This document shows positions 1 to 12,400 of a DNA stretch of 64,000 bases, in pieces. The stretch covers positions 5,920,397-5,984,396 of the forward strand of contig VUYV01000035.1 of the NCBI GenBank assembly GCA_008711295.1. Reading direction: 5' to 3'. The DNA is from Anarhynchus alexandrinus. Its lineage: Eukaryota > Chordata > Aves > Charadriiformes > Charadriidae. Position 1 is the first letter of the stretch, and each line of letters opens with the position of its first letter. The notes beneath the pieces were generated by a model that worked only from the letters and a program-made list of their open reading frames with translations, ran no database searches and had not been told where the DNA came from. Position numbers and translations under genes: made by a program.

Positions 1-3000
1 TATCTTTGGAATGATCCTGGAAATAATTCATACCCTGCGAGGCGTAGCAAAGGTCACATACGTCTGATACCAAGCCAGGCGAGATTAGAAGGTCCTGTTG
101 AGTTTTGCTTTTCAGTCGGGATCAGTTTAACCCCAAACTTGGGCAGATTTCTGAGGCTGAGCCTTGGGAAGTCAAAACATTCCCAAGAGGAGGAGGCCCA
201 CTGACCCCCGTGCACCTTAGGGCACTAGCAGGAGCTGGTTGGAACTGCCCAGCGCTGCCCCGCAGCAAGACTTTGACCCTGCAGCCATCTCCTGTGCCAC
301 TGTTCCCTCAGAAACAAAGTCATCCCAGGATAAAGTCACTGGCACAACAGATGAACGCAACCCATTAGTTTCAATGATCCTTTCCACTGACATTTAGGAC
401 AGCGAGGACTGACAGAGAATAGCAACCAAGGTTTCAGGAAGAATCAAAGGAGCAATAGCTATTAATTTAACAAAGATACAGAGGACTATGAAGATTGGTT
501 CGCTCAGCCAACAGGGTCATTCATAAGGGCTAGATCTACGCAGGTACAAGGCACTTAGAAGGGTAGATAAGTGACTAGCAGGACCTCCACAAATGTTGAG
601 TCCTGATTAAATGTCACTGGTTTCTGGGAGAGCTTGGGGGTCTTCATACTCTCTTTTGGGGATGACACTAGGACACAGCTACTTTCTACCAAAGCTCTAA
701 GCACCCTTCTGGCATCACAATGTCCATACAGCTCCTCTGGCAATACAAAGAGGAACATTGTTTGGAGGCACAATTCCCAAAACTTCACCTCTCTAAACTG
801 CCCATCACTGGAGCTTACCTCCTCCCTCGCGAACTGTGGTAGCACAGGCCACCCCCGGCTTCAGCCTGATGGTCACGGCAGGGCACTGAGAGCTACACAC
901 TCTCCTCCAGTCCTTGGTGAGCAAAAGCTGGTGCATTGGAGGTCTCCTCAGGCAGAGGCATTAGATGGGACAGTGCCCTCTTTCCACTCCTACCCTGAGG
1001 CGTTCATAACTTGGCCCTACATCTGCTTGCTCACAAACTGGGCAGCTTTTGAGTCTTTTCCACCTTTTCTGTGTGCCACGGGAGCTGTACAGGTATGCAT
1101 CCTTTAGCTCAGATGCATCTCCCTTGGGGTACTGCAGATGCAGGAGGTGGAGGTGCCTAACACCGGGTTTCAAACCGGCTTCAGGGAAGCATCACTAACA
1201 GCGATCACAGTCTGCCACCAGCTCCTACCACCCGGGAGCCCGAGTCGGCACCAGCCATCAACCCAAGGGAGTATATGCCCCACAGCTACACAGGTACCAC
1301 TTAATGCATCAAAAAGCCAATGGATTGGAAGACTAACATTCTAATGGTTTTCATACAATTAAGCTTTTTAATTAGGAGCTCACAGACAGGTTTAAGGAGC
1401 TGCCATCTCTGGCCCTTTTGCTTGTTTGGGAAGATGGATGCTGTGAGCTTGCATAAGCAATGGGCCTTGTAATGAACGATGCCACTATAGAGAATTCCCA
1501 TTGACCTTTTCATTAATTGTTCAATAGACTGAAAACTTTTAGTTACCAATATTAATAATATTAGTAACATTAAGGCACAGGATGGTAGGCACATCCAAAA
1601 TGACTTTGGTTTTAAATTTGCAGTGACAGCCAGAGGGAACAAATCACATGTGGACTTTGTCTTCTCCACCTGGTTTAGTTGAAAGTTTAAGGAGTACCTT
1701 GAGAAATCTGAAATATTATGTGTTGAAATGTTAAGTGATGCACTTGGGTGAGGAAAGTCCTAATCTAAGAAAAGCTCAAATGACACCAATTTACTTAATA
1801 GAGTAGAGGAAAAGGGTTTTTTCCTCTTTCTCTTGGCAAGCATTTCTACAGCACTCATCACTACAGCACCTAGGATTTACGGTATTGACAAACCATGTAT
1901 TTGCATTCTTGGTCTCCTGAATAGCGGCAGTCAAGAAAGCTGCAGGGAAACAATCTTGTATTAAAAGGAGCCCAAGGACACTTTAAAAAACTCAGAATCC
2001 CAACAGAAATGTAGCAATTGCCGATTGTCCCATTTGGTGTGAGATAAAGTTAAAAAGGAAACTGTCTCAGAATAACCAGCAATACTATTTGAGATTATTT
2101 ACACTTCTGATGAGTAACACCATGAGAACTGAGGCAAACCTCTCTTTCTGAACTCCCCAGAGTCTTTTCCAAAACTTTCAGCTCCCAATTTTTCCTCCCA
2201 ACAACATCTTAATAAATGATCAGACGTTTCTGAGAGCTGGCATCCAGACTGTGTAATTACGTCTACATTATTAAAATAATATCCCATCTGTCTTCAAGAC
2301 CAGATTTTGCAGCAAGTTGTTAAGGTCACCTGAGAAGCTTCAGGAAAATTTATATGGAGAATTAAAGGAGATATTGTGGCAGACGGAATTGAACCGAGGG
2401 AGGAGCAATCGTTTTGAGGTAGTGGACTCATGTAGCACTGCTGGACTTAAAGTAAACTTGAATGGTTGAAAAAAAAAAAGATTCATGAAGTTAAGCAGTT
2501 TGACAGCAACTGAACAATCTTAATGTAGAGTCAGAAAAGTACTTTTGCTGATCACAATCTCTCTCAACCTCGAATGGCCATAAATTTTGCTTCATAGTAT
2601 TTTAGGCACAAATGGAATAATAAGTGAGTTATAATAAATTGCTTTTTCACATGCTGCAGGCTTAAAATACTGAAGTTTACATCAAATTCTTCCATTCACA
2701 GTGAGATCAGCACTATGATTAATTCTACATTACTATTAAATATGGGCTTTAAACATAAAGCAATGACAAACCGCCCTGGCACTCCGTGTTATTGTGCTAA
2801 CCTTGCATCTCTTCACTCGTCTGTCCTGGCCGTAACTCATAAGGAAGGCCGAGCAGCCACGAAAGATGCTGTGCTGCAAGGGCACCTGGGAGGTTCATCT
2901 GCATAAATCTGTTTACCTCCTCCTGGAGAAAGCTGAGCCCTGTCTGATAAACAGCTGGTGTTTATTTGTTTTAGGCAGGCAGTGGTGTGCTAATCTGTCT

Positions 3001-4789
3001 CGGCTGCGTTGCAGTCAGCCCCGCCGACAAGGTGCATGCAAACTGTCTTCCCGTAAGTCCCACTCTTCTTTTTTTCCTCCCCCCTGTACCATTAACTTAT
3101 AAAAACAAGCCAACCAGACAATTCAAAAGAAGAATCTATGCAGGAGCCACAGCAAGACCTGACGGGAAAATAACCAGACTTGACAGTGTGATGGGAACTC
3201 ATTCAAGGCCGTGCTGTATCTGCAGGAAGGATGTGAGCACACAACACAATTCCAGTTTTAAATGAAACATCTTGCAGTCCTTGTTTTGGGATTACTATGT
3301 TGCTGCATGACACAGGACAGTTGGGCAGATTCCCCACCTTCCCTCTTGTCCATCAAGATTTAATGCACGGAGAACGTGTTTCAAGCTCTTGCCTTCACTC
3401 TTGCTCTGAATAACACATGGAACCACATTAGAAAACACCTGATCTGCAGCTGGTTGGAAATGCCTCGTGACTTCAGTCCAACAATGGTGGCAGGTCGGTA
3501 AGCTAGAGCATTAGCAAAAGGGTAAGCCTGGGACACTGCACTCACCTTTCCAAAGTGCCACCAGAGCAGAAAGCTTTCCTTTTCTCTAGAAGACCCAAAG
3601 CAGAAGGGTTGCTGCTTTGGATGTGTGATGGGATCTTACCTAACCTCCTCTGAACCTTTTGCAGGATGGCTGACTTGATCTGTGCTTAAAGTGCGCTCAG
3701 TCAGAAAAGTGGCTGTCTAAAACCAGCAACTTCTTCCTCCCCTCATTCGCTCCCATGTGTCCCTTAGTCATGTCTGCTCCTCTCCTCCATACGAACATGT
3801 TCTAGTTTGCTAACCTTGTGAACCCAGCACAGCCATGGTATACAGGGGAAGAAGAAGAGGGAACAAGATTAATTCTGCTTTTCTCATACATCAGTCTACC
3901 ATGTCCTGATGGGTCACTTCTGCACTGGCCCCTGGGACAGAGCCTGGAAAAGCCAGAACTTTTTTGCTTAAATCATGGATTCAATGACTCTTCACCCATC
4001 TTTTACACTCATATTGCAGAATCTCTCTTGCTTGTGACAAGGTTAAGCCAAAAAGACCTCAACTCAAAATCCGAGGTAGAGCATATAGAGCTGGTAACAG
4101 ACTGTGCACAATGAAAACACCCTTTTTCTAATAACTACCACATTTCAATCACATAAGGAGAAATTGGGAAGTTGCATGGGTACGTTTCATGAATCTAATT
4201 TTCCAATTATTGTCTTATTTCCAAATCAGTCCTGGGGGTCAGGTGAGGAAGAGATGCATTCAGTGACACTGAAAATTCTGCATTTCAGATTCCCATCACA
4301 GCCGGCATCCTTAAAACCATGATTTGATGATACTTTTGAAACCTGGATGCACAGATGACTACAGTGGGAGGTAAATGGACAAATCAAACTCCAAACAGAG
4401 TAAACCACGAGCAGTGCCAGTACTGAAGTTACAGCAAAATGCAAAACTACTTCTTAAACTGGATCATTTACACCAGGAAATTAATTCCTCACATCTCCTT
4501 CTTTCAAACTCACGAACAGCGAGCGGTCTGTCTTCCTGCTGTATTTGCAGTGGGTTTCCTGCCCTTGGACTCTTAATTCACAAACAACATGTAGCTTACT
4601 GGGGAAACAGAGCAAAATTACTCTTTTACTCTATTTCTCCTTTTACTTTTGCCACCCTGCTGATACAGCTTTCTCTTCTAGCCTATAAAAGACCAATATC
4701 AATTTTCTGTCAGTTTCTTCTTCTCCTCCACACATGTGGCCCTGTTTTCCCGAGAGGTATGTCCTTTTCTGCACCTCTCCATCACCAGC

Positions 4790-4810
4790 TCCTCCCTCCC
4801 TCCCTCCCTT
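4790..4810. repeat. CCCT microsatellite
   Basis: Four to five TCCC units in a pyrimidine-rich stretch. Confidence 0.8.
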
Positions 4811-5504
4811 CGCTTTCTCACATCATGGCATTTCTGCTCTCTTTTTCTTCTTTATTTCTTGCCCCTCTTGCTGTTCAATCCCTGTTTTAAAACTGACTTC
4901 TTTTAGATGTGTTTCTAGGGTATCCTGATTTTAGTTTGATCCTGGGCTCTTCGTGGTAATGGCCTTGATTTTCATAAGCTTCTAAAGACTCATTTGCATC
5001 AACAGCACTTTATAAATGATAACAACAACGACATTTTTCAGTAGTGGCTGAGTCATTTGCTGTAACAACTAATTTATGCCAAAGAATTGTCTCTTTTTTC
5101 TTTATACATAAGTTGTCCACAAAATGGTAGCAAAGTTCTCAGTCAATATGATTCATTCACTTCTTTCTTGACTCACTGCTAAAATAATTCTTATGAATAA
5201 ACCCTGCACAGCTTCCCTGCTCTGTGACAATTAAAATCAAATAAACAAAGCTTACAATTTACCCTGGAAATCTTACCATTAAGACATGCAACTACCAAAC
5301 AGAGTGCCTTTCATGTCAGGCAGTCAATTGCAACCTGGATGTCAACCAAAGATGTTGATGAGTTACCCAATGTACCTGATCAGAGCAAAGTCTGCAGATC
5401 AGGTAGGACCAGATCAAAAAGTCTTGCTGCTGGAGGGCTGATAAGTCATTCTCTCACAGACTTGCCTCATAGTGAGAGAAGATAATGCATAGGCTAGCTG
5501 CACA

Positions 5505-5625
5505 GAGTCCGAGTCTCCCTCCTGGCACGGTGCAAATCCATCAAAGTCAATGAAGGATATTGATTTCAGTCGTGGACTGCTGTGAAGTACACGTAAACAA
5601 AGGGAGAATCAGTCCCATATCATTT
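5505..5625. repeat. Possible ancient amniote interspersed repeat
   Basis: The minus strand reads GGGACTGATTCTCC, later a cluster around CATTGACTTTGATGGA, then TTTGCACCGTG. This resembles a family seen in reptile and bird genomes in which outward segments of the type CTGATTCTC flank a core of the type CCATTGACTTCAATGG. I cannot name the family with certainty, and the element is heavily decayed. Confidence 0.35.
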
Positions 5626-6548
5626 AAAAAAACTGAGACATAAACAGGCTGTTTCTTATATCCATATGGACTCCAAGTAGATAGACCCTCCACTTCTGGT
5701 GACTTCTCTCCCAGCTCTGACATGAGCCACCTCTGGGAAAAGGCCTGGATACATGCTTCAGCAGCTTGGCACTGTGCTCAGACACTGGTTCTTTGCCAAG
5801 TTCCTCTGTTAAGGCACCCTTCAAGGACTCAGCTTCAAGAGAGTCATGATTATAAGCACCAAGCAGTTCTGACGGTCCTTTCAGAAAGACCCTGAATCAC
5901 AGAGGGTTATGCAAAGCATATCTGAATCTCTGAGAATTTTGTGGAGCAGGCACAGTCCTTGGCTGAGCCACCTGGACTCCCAACACATGCTTGCACCAAG
6001 GTCCTTCTCACCCACTTCTTTGCAGACCCTGTGGACAAGACCACCTTGCTCACACTTTTCTCTTCCCTTTGGGGGCAGTATTTCAGTCTTATTAATTCTG
6101 TATGACAGCTCTCACAGCCATTTCTTTGTGTCCACACAGAAAAATATAGTGAGAGATTTTCTCACATCTTCCATCCATCTCTCCTTTGGCCTTGATGGAA
6201 ACAACCTAAAATTCAAAGGATGCTCTCCCTTTTACCATGTTACTGCTCTCTTTGCATCCCTTTTAAGGCTTTTCAATCTCCAGCAAACCAATATATGTCA
6301 TTGGCTTCACAGCCTCTCTTCAGTCTGTTTCTCATCTTCTGTACCTTACCAAGATGCTGGCAACTTGCTTCCAGGCACAGCCCCTGCTGCCTGACTATAT
6401 ACTATGTTATTAAATAGTTGTGATCATGTTCCTTCATAAAGACCTTAAAAGACAACGGCTTTGTGTTTCTGCAATTGTTTGCATTTTCTTACCGTCACCT
6501 TCATTCCTTGGGAGCAGTTGCAAGGCATGAGTGCAGGTCCCAGACGTG

Positions 6549-6885
6549 AATCATAGAATCATAGAATGGTTTAGGTTGGAAGGGACCTTAATGATCATCT
6601 AGTTCCAACCCCCCTGCCATAGGCAGGGACACCTCCTACTAGACCAGGTTGCTCAAAGCCCCATCCAGCCTGGCCTTGAACACCTCCAGGGATGGAGCTT
6701 CCACAACTTCTCTGGGCAACCTGTTCCAGTGTCTCACCACCCTCAGAGTGAAAAAATTCTTCCTAATATCTAATCTAAATCTACCCTTTTCCAGTTTAAA
6801 GCCATTCCCCCTCGTCCCATCACTACATGTCCTTGTAAAAAGTCCCTCCCCAGCTTTCCTGTAGGCCCCCTTTATACTGGAAGGA
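6549..6885 (-). mobile_element. CR1 LINE, 5'-truncated 3' end
   Basis: On the minus strand this is the last part of CR1 ORF2 plus the short 3' UTR. The frame reads [20 protein letters not shown], then NGFKLEKGRFRLDIRKNFFT, then [20 protein letters not shown] and ends in a stop near 6639. The 3' end is the tandem ATTCTATGATTC tail at 6549-6570. Homology to the copy at 20233 ends near 6885, with a 2-base deletion relative to that copy near 6870. It inserted in the same orientation as NTRK3. Only the distal ORF2 is left, so it is dead. Confidence 0.93.
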
Positions 6886-9139
6886 GACATTATTGTCCAG
6901 CTGACCCAGCAAACCTGAAGCTAACGCACTACATACTGCTAAATGACCTTGGTAACAAATAGCATGCCTTGATGCATCTAGCTGGGTAATCTTGGCTAAA
7001 AAAAATTATCCAAGAATACCAATCTGCAGCAGGAGCTGATATACAGTGTAATCAGGCTCAAGAAAACAGAAGAACAGAAGAACAACCTCTGAAAGCCATA
7101 TCTCTGATGCTTTGAAAATACCTTACGTCCACCAGTTCCAAGCATACCTCCAGCAATCAGGACATCATCAGCTCCTCCGGCTTTTGCTGTTGCAACAGCA
7201 GGTGGGGATGAAGCCCGCACCCAAAAAGCCGCCTTTCACCCACCAGCTAACTCCAGCCAGCCTTGATTGAGGCTTCTGCAAAACAGCCCTCAAGCTCCAC
7301 AGAGTGATTTGATTAGCAGCACGGAGTGACGGGATTAGCACCCGCTGAGCTGCCGTAACTTGATCTGCTGCATCCCCACTGCAGCACCAGCTCCGGTATC
7401 AGCCACAGAGCAACTGCCGGCAACGCCGGTCTACACGGACAACGTGCTCGGAGCTAAAGGTAAGCGTGAAGGGAGTGCATCTGTGTGCGTGGGTAAAGGA
7501 GCTGGGAGAAAGGCAAAGCACAATCACCCCTTAAATCAACAACTCAGCAGATGCAAGCCTAGAGCCTGCTCCCTCACCACATCACACTGGTGAAAACAAT
7601 TTGGAACCAGGTGACGTTACCTGGTGTGACATACCTGCAAAGTTTCAACCCAAACCAAAGCAAACTCTCATTTTCCTCATGAAAAAAAAAAATCTGAAAA
7701 ATAATAGTGTTAGAACACGCTTGTCACCACTGCAAAAACACTTTTTAAGCAAAAACTTCTGTCACAGCTTAAACCTCCTATAAAAACAAAACATGATTTC
7801 AGTCCTATAAAGCTGAGTACAAACCACCTGGTAATTATTTTATGAAGAGAGCAATATAAAGTGTCCCATGGCTACTGGGTGCTGAGCAGTCTCAGCTGGG
7901 ATGTACAACACCCCAGAGTCCTGCAGCAGCATGGCCATCCTGGGGACATCCCAAAGCAAAGGAGCTACAGCAAGAGAAAGGCTCCTGCACATCACCCCCA
8001 GCAAACATTTGCCAATGACTAGAGGAACAAAGAAAAGAAGCCTCCAGCACATCTGGGCCTTGCACAGCACCGGCTCTTGCCTTTAAGACAGCATCCACCT
8101 CCTCCTATTTTTGCAGGTTTGTGACTTACTGACTCAAGCAAGAGCTCATCACATCAACAAGACCCTTCCTTGATACAAGAAGGTAAGTCCCCTCACCTGT
8201 GCTGTTGTCAGTGGTTAAAATGTCCTGTAGTATGGAGATCTGGAAGACTTCCCAATGGAAATCTGACATTCACAAGGCTTGCTGCAGCCGCTGGGGTTGG
8301 GGCTTGGGAGCAGGCAGGCCGCTGTAAGCAGGTTCCCAGCTCTGCCCCGACCCATGTACTGCAGCACTATCAGTGCAGAGGGTCTCTACCTCTGCCCAGC
8401 CTGCCTGTGCCTGAGAAGCACGTCAAGACCCACCAGGTCAGGACAGATGCCTTGGTCCCTCCTCACTGCTGCCACCCCAGGAAAGCCTGGGCGCATGTTT
8501 GCCCCATGCTTGCTCATGCCTCTGTATTCACCAACTCCTCCCCAGCTACCAACCCCAGCTGGCTCCAGAGAGGGCACAAAACACTGCTCACCAAAACCTT
8601 ATTAACATTCCAGACAAAAGACTTAAAAACAGACCAAAGATTCCCATCATCTCCCGCACTCTTTCAAACAATTTCTGGCCGACACTAGGCTGCAAAGTCA
8701 AACTGTGTCTTGAGCTTCAGCAGTCTGTCTCCTGAGACATCCAGCATCAACTTCACATCCCAAGGAGACTCTCGGGTTCTGCCTTTTTGTATACAGGAGT
8801 TAACTACACAACTGGACTCTTCTGAGGAGGAAGACTAAGCCCAACAAGAGAAACGTAGAGGAAGGACTGGAGTGGGCTGCAGAGGTCTCTGCGTTGGGTG
8901 AAATGCCCAAGAGCCCTGTGGCAAAGTATCACAAAAGGGACCTTACACAAAGCATCGTCCTCACCAACTCACTGGTACACTCCAGCAGCTCTTGGAAACA
9001 GGGACTGGGATTCTTGGCAGGGTGGGAGGAAAAGGGAAAGATAGCGGGCAAGAGAATCTTTTGGGTGAACATGTTTGCTTTCCACCAGCCAGGTCCCTAG
9101 GTCCCCTGCTGCCAAAGCACTCAGAATAAAACATTAATT

Positions 9140-9440
9140 CAATACCGCACATTTAATTACACATTATTTGAAAGTGAATTTATTTAACTGAGGAAAACAG
9201 ACTTCAGAGAGCATCTGCCTCCCTCAGACTCATGCATCTGCAGGGAGGGGGCTTGGAGAGGAGATAGGAGGAATAATGGTTTGTTTTACATCAGCAGCTA
9301 TTGTCGTTCAGTTCATCCCTTCAAAAGGGGAGATTTTAAAGAGATAGAGTTGTGTTTTGCAGGAACTTACTGGCTGATTTGATTTTCCAGCTAGTTTTCA
9401 CTTGATTGGAAAGCTCTGCTGCAGACAGCTATCACTTGTC
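9140..9440. promoter_or_regulatory. Candidate conserved non-coding element
   Basis: AT-rich sequence with repeated TTAAT and ATTTAATTA cores, CAGCTATTGTCG, and two CTGCTGCAGACAGCT/CAGCAGCTA type E-box-like segments. No repeat family was recognised. It could be an intronic enhancer of NTRK3, but only cross-species comparison would tell. Confidence 0.22.
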
Positions 9441-12400
9441 TTTCTTTTTTTATTATTTTTTCCAAGGGAAGGGAGGGATTACTGGTGGAGAGATCGAGGG
9501 ACCACGCAGTAGTCAGATTTCAGGCTTAAGGCTTTAACAATGCAGTAATCAGACACTTAACAGCATCCTAGTGCCGAGATGGATAATCACAAGAAAGCTG
9601 GAAGCGACCAGGTCTCAGCAGCAGCCTCGCAGCTTTGAGACTGTCTCCCAGCAGGAACGTGGAGGCTTACCTTCTGCCCCCAAGGTCTCGGAGGCTCTTG
9701 GCTATCATCTCCCCCAGCCTGCAAGTTCACTGCCACGGCTCTGCCTGCTCCAGCGGGGCCAGAAGCCCGGCAGCCCCTGTTTTCAGGCAGCGTCGAGCCT
9801 CGTATTTCCCCAGTCAAAGCTCCGTTGCAGTGAGATGGGGATGGACTCCAGTACCTGGCACAGGTATCCCCCTCCTCAGCCGCACGTGGATCACGCTGAG
9901 CTGCTGCAAGGCCAGAAAAGAGCTACTGGGTCCTTTGTAGGAAGGAGTTTGCTCTCAGTAAATTCAGCCTGAGATTTCGCCTTTGTTGTCCTCCAGGTTT
10001 TGGCAGCCCTGCAATGTCCCAGCAGGAGGATGTCACTCAGGGCTAGGTTAATTGGGTCACGCCATGACATGAGCCTTTCTTCCAACCCTCATCCCTGTGC
10101 AGGGTCTTCCTCCCACTCCTTAATTTGGGAGCAGCATCAAAAAGCTCCTTCATCTTTGCAAAAGCCTTGATTAGACTGCAATCCCCACCTGGAGTGACAG
10201 GCAGACACAAAAGTGTCCTGTGCATCACCGCTGCAAGCACCCAGTGCTCCCTCCAGCAGGTAACAGGATTGCGCAGCCCAGCTAGTACTTACCCCCACAG
10301 CGGGGTACGTCTCTGACCGACAGACATTCCATGGTCAATATATTGACCTTTTTCGTCTCACCAGCCAGATCCTACTGGTGCCATCCCGGTCCCAGCAGTC
10401 AACCTCAGAGCCACACTGTAGTTTGCTTGCACACCCACGTAGATATTGCAGCACCGGGTTCAGGTCACAGTGTTAAGCTTTTCCTTGCAATTTTGAGGAT
10501 TTAGAGGGTTTTGGAATTTCTGTTTCATTGTTGTTCAGTTTCTGATTTGAGGGATCCAGCCAGTGGTGTATGATGCTTCTGCCTAGTCATACTCTGCCAT
10601 CACTGTCTTTGTAACAGCTTCTGATCTTAATTTGCCCACACCATAAATGCTCAAAAATTCCAGATATACTGAACATGTTCTGGGGACTGTGTGACTGTTA
10701 GAAGGGTGGCACTAAAGAAAGAGGTATGGTTTGGAAGTGGTTCGAGCATGAACCACAGCTCTGGTACCTTGTGCAGAACCCCCTCTGAACAGAGAAAGAA
10801 CTGGTCCCAAAGTTGGGTGCAAAAGGAAGAAGTATTTTTAGAAGAAGCGCAGTTCCCTCCAGATGTGGAAGTGCAAAAAGACTTTCAGAAAAATCTGTTG
10901 TGACAGAATTTCTGGACCGTCTTAAAACAGGAAATCTGGTGAGAGGGCCTGGTCTTCTGCATTTTCCAGCTAGAGCTCCAGGCAGGTTGGAAATTCTTCT
11001 GTTTGTTGCCAGCCTCACCATCACCGCAAAGGAAAAGGGTAATTTTGGACAAAACACTGCATCTTCTGCTTTTTTTTTCTTTTTTTTCTTTTGCTTCTGG
11101 GATTTCTGGGTACCTATGTCTTTTCTGCATTTTCCAGCACAGTCATTCTCCCACTAGCTTCCTTTGGTGGTCATTAAACAAGTGGCTAAAGCAGCCTAAC
11201 TCATGTAACAAGAAAATTCCAGAAGTGAAGCCATATGGAGTGAAAACATGAGGTGTTGAAAGACAGATCTCAGGCTCAAGTTATGATTTCATTAGAAAGC
11301 CTCTCTCCAATTTGCCCAATTTCCATCTCTCTCCTTCCTTCCCACCACCTCCGACTCCCTTTCTCACAGGACCGACACAGGAGGTGCGCTTACGTCTATG
11401 GCTTGATGAGGTGTTCCCTTGGACTCATGTTTTCCTAACACCCCAAATGGTCCTTGCTCTGTCTTTGTTTCTGCCTGAGGTTTCCTTGGCTTTCTCCCTA
11501 CTTGTTCTGTTTGCACAACCCCATCCCTTTTTTTCATCTTGCCAACTTCTCCTGCAGAAGAAAACCCCTGAAGGGGGAGTAATGTGAGACAGCTCTGCCT
11601 GCCGGGCTCTAAAATTACTGTGGTTTGGGTGATTTCGGCAATTGTTATGAGGCAGCGAATTATGCAGAGAGGAATAAAGAGAAGGATCGTACAAAGGAAT
11701 TAGCTAATCTGATGGGGATAGCAGCTGGTCCTCGTTTAGCTCTCCAGGTCAGTGCATAGCTGGGGCTTCCTGTACTCCTTTGGTCTATGTCTGAGTCATA
11801 AGTAGGATGCAAGAAATATTGGACTGGTGCTCCTGTGATATTGCACATAAAGAGAAATCCACCTTTCCTCTCAGGTCCCCCTTGCTGCTGAAAAATGAGC
11901 AGGGTAATGGCAGGGTGGCTCTAGACGATAGAATGGAGCCCACCAGTACCCAGGGTCCATCCTGCAGAAGAAGACCTCAGAAAGTTCACATGGGTTGGCC
12001 GTGTGTTGACTCCAGAGCTGCTCCATGGTGGGATCTGACTCATTTCACAAACTCTGGCTGAGCGAAGGCACTGTCATGCCAACACCACCTTCCTCTCCTT
12101 GGCAGAAACAGAGTGCTTTGAGGAGTGAGAAGCGAACCAAAAAAAGTCCTCCTTGGACAAGGCTTTGGAAGTCCCTCATCACCAGGAGTTCAGGACTATT
12201 TAAGGAGCCACATGCTCTTGTTAGGACACTGCCCTTCCTTCCCTGATGGTACAGCTTTATTGTATCCTCACCATGTCCTGCCTTTATTACGATTATAAAT
12301 GAGAATCCATCTTGGTTTATTGTCTCTGACACTTCCAGCATAGGGAGAACATGGGGTAATAAAACACTGTATATTTGTCCAATTGTTTGTCTGTCATCTT

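Noticed and set aside
634..1107. 157-codon plus-strand frame
   Set aside because: No domain, overlapped by antisense frames, no splice or promoter context.
6649..6864. 71-codon plus-strand frame that recurs at 20341-20556
   Set aside because: It is the antisense reading of the CR1 ORF2 end. The two match only because the LINE copies are homologous.
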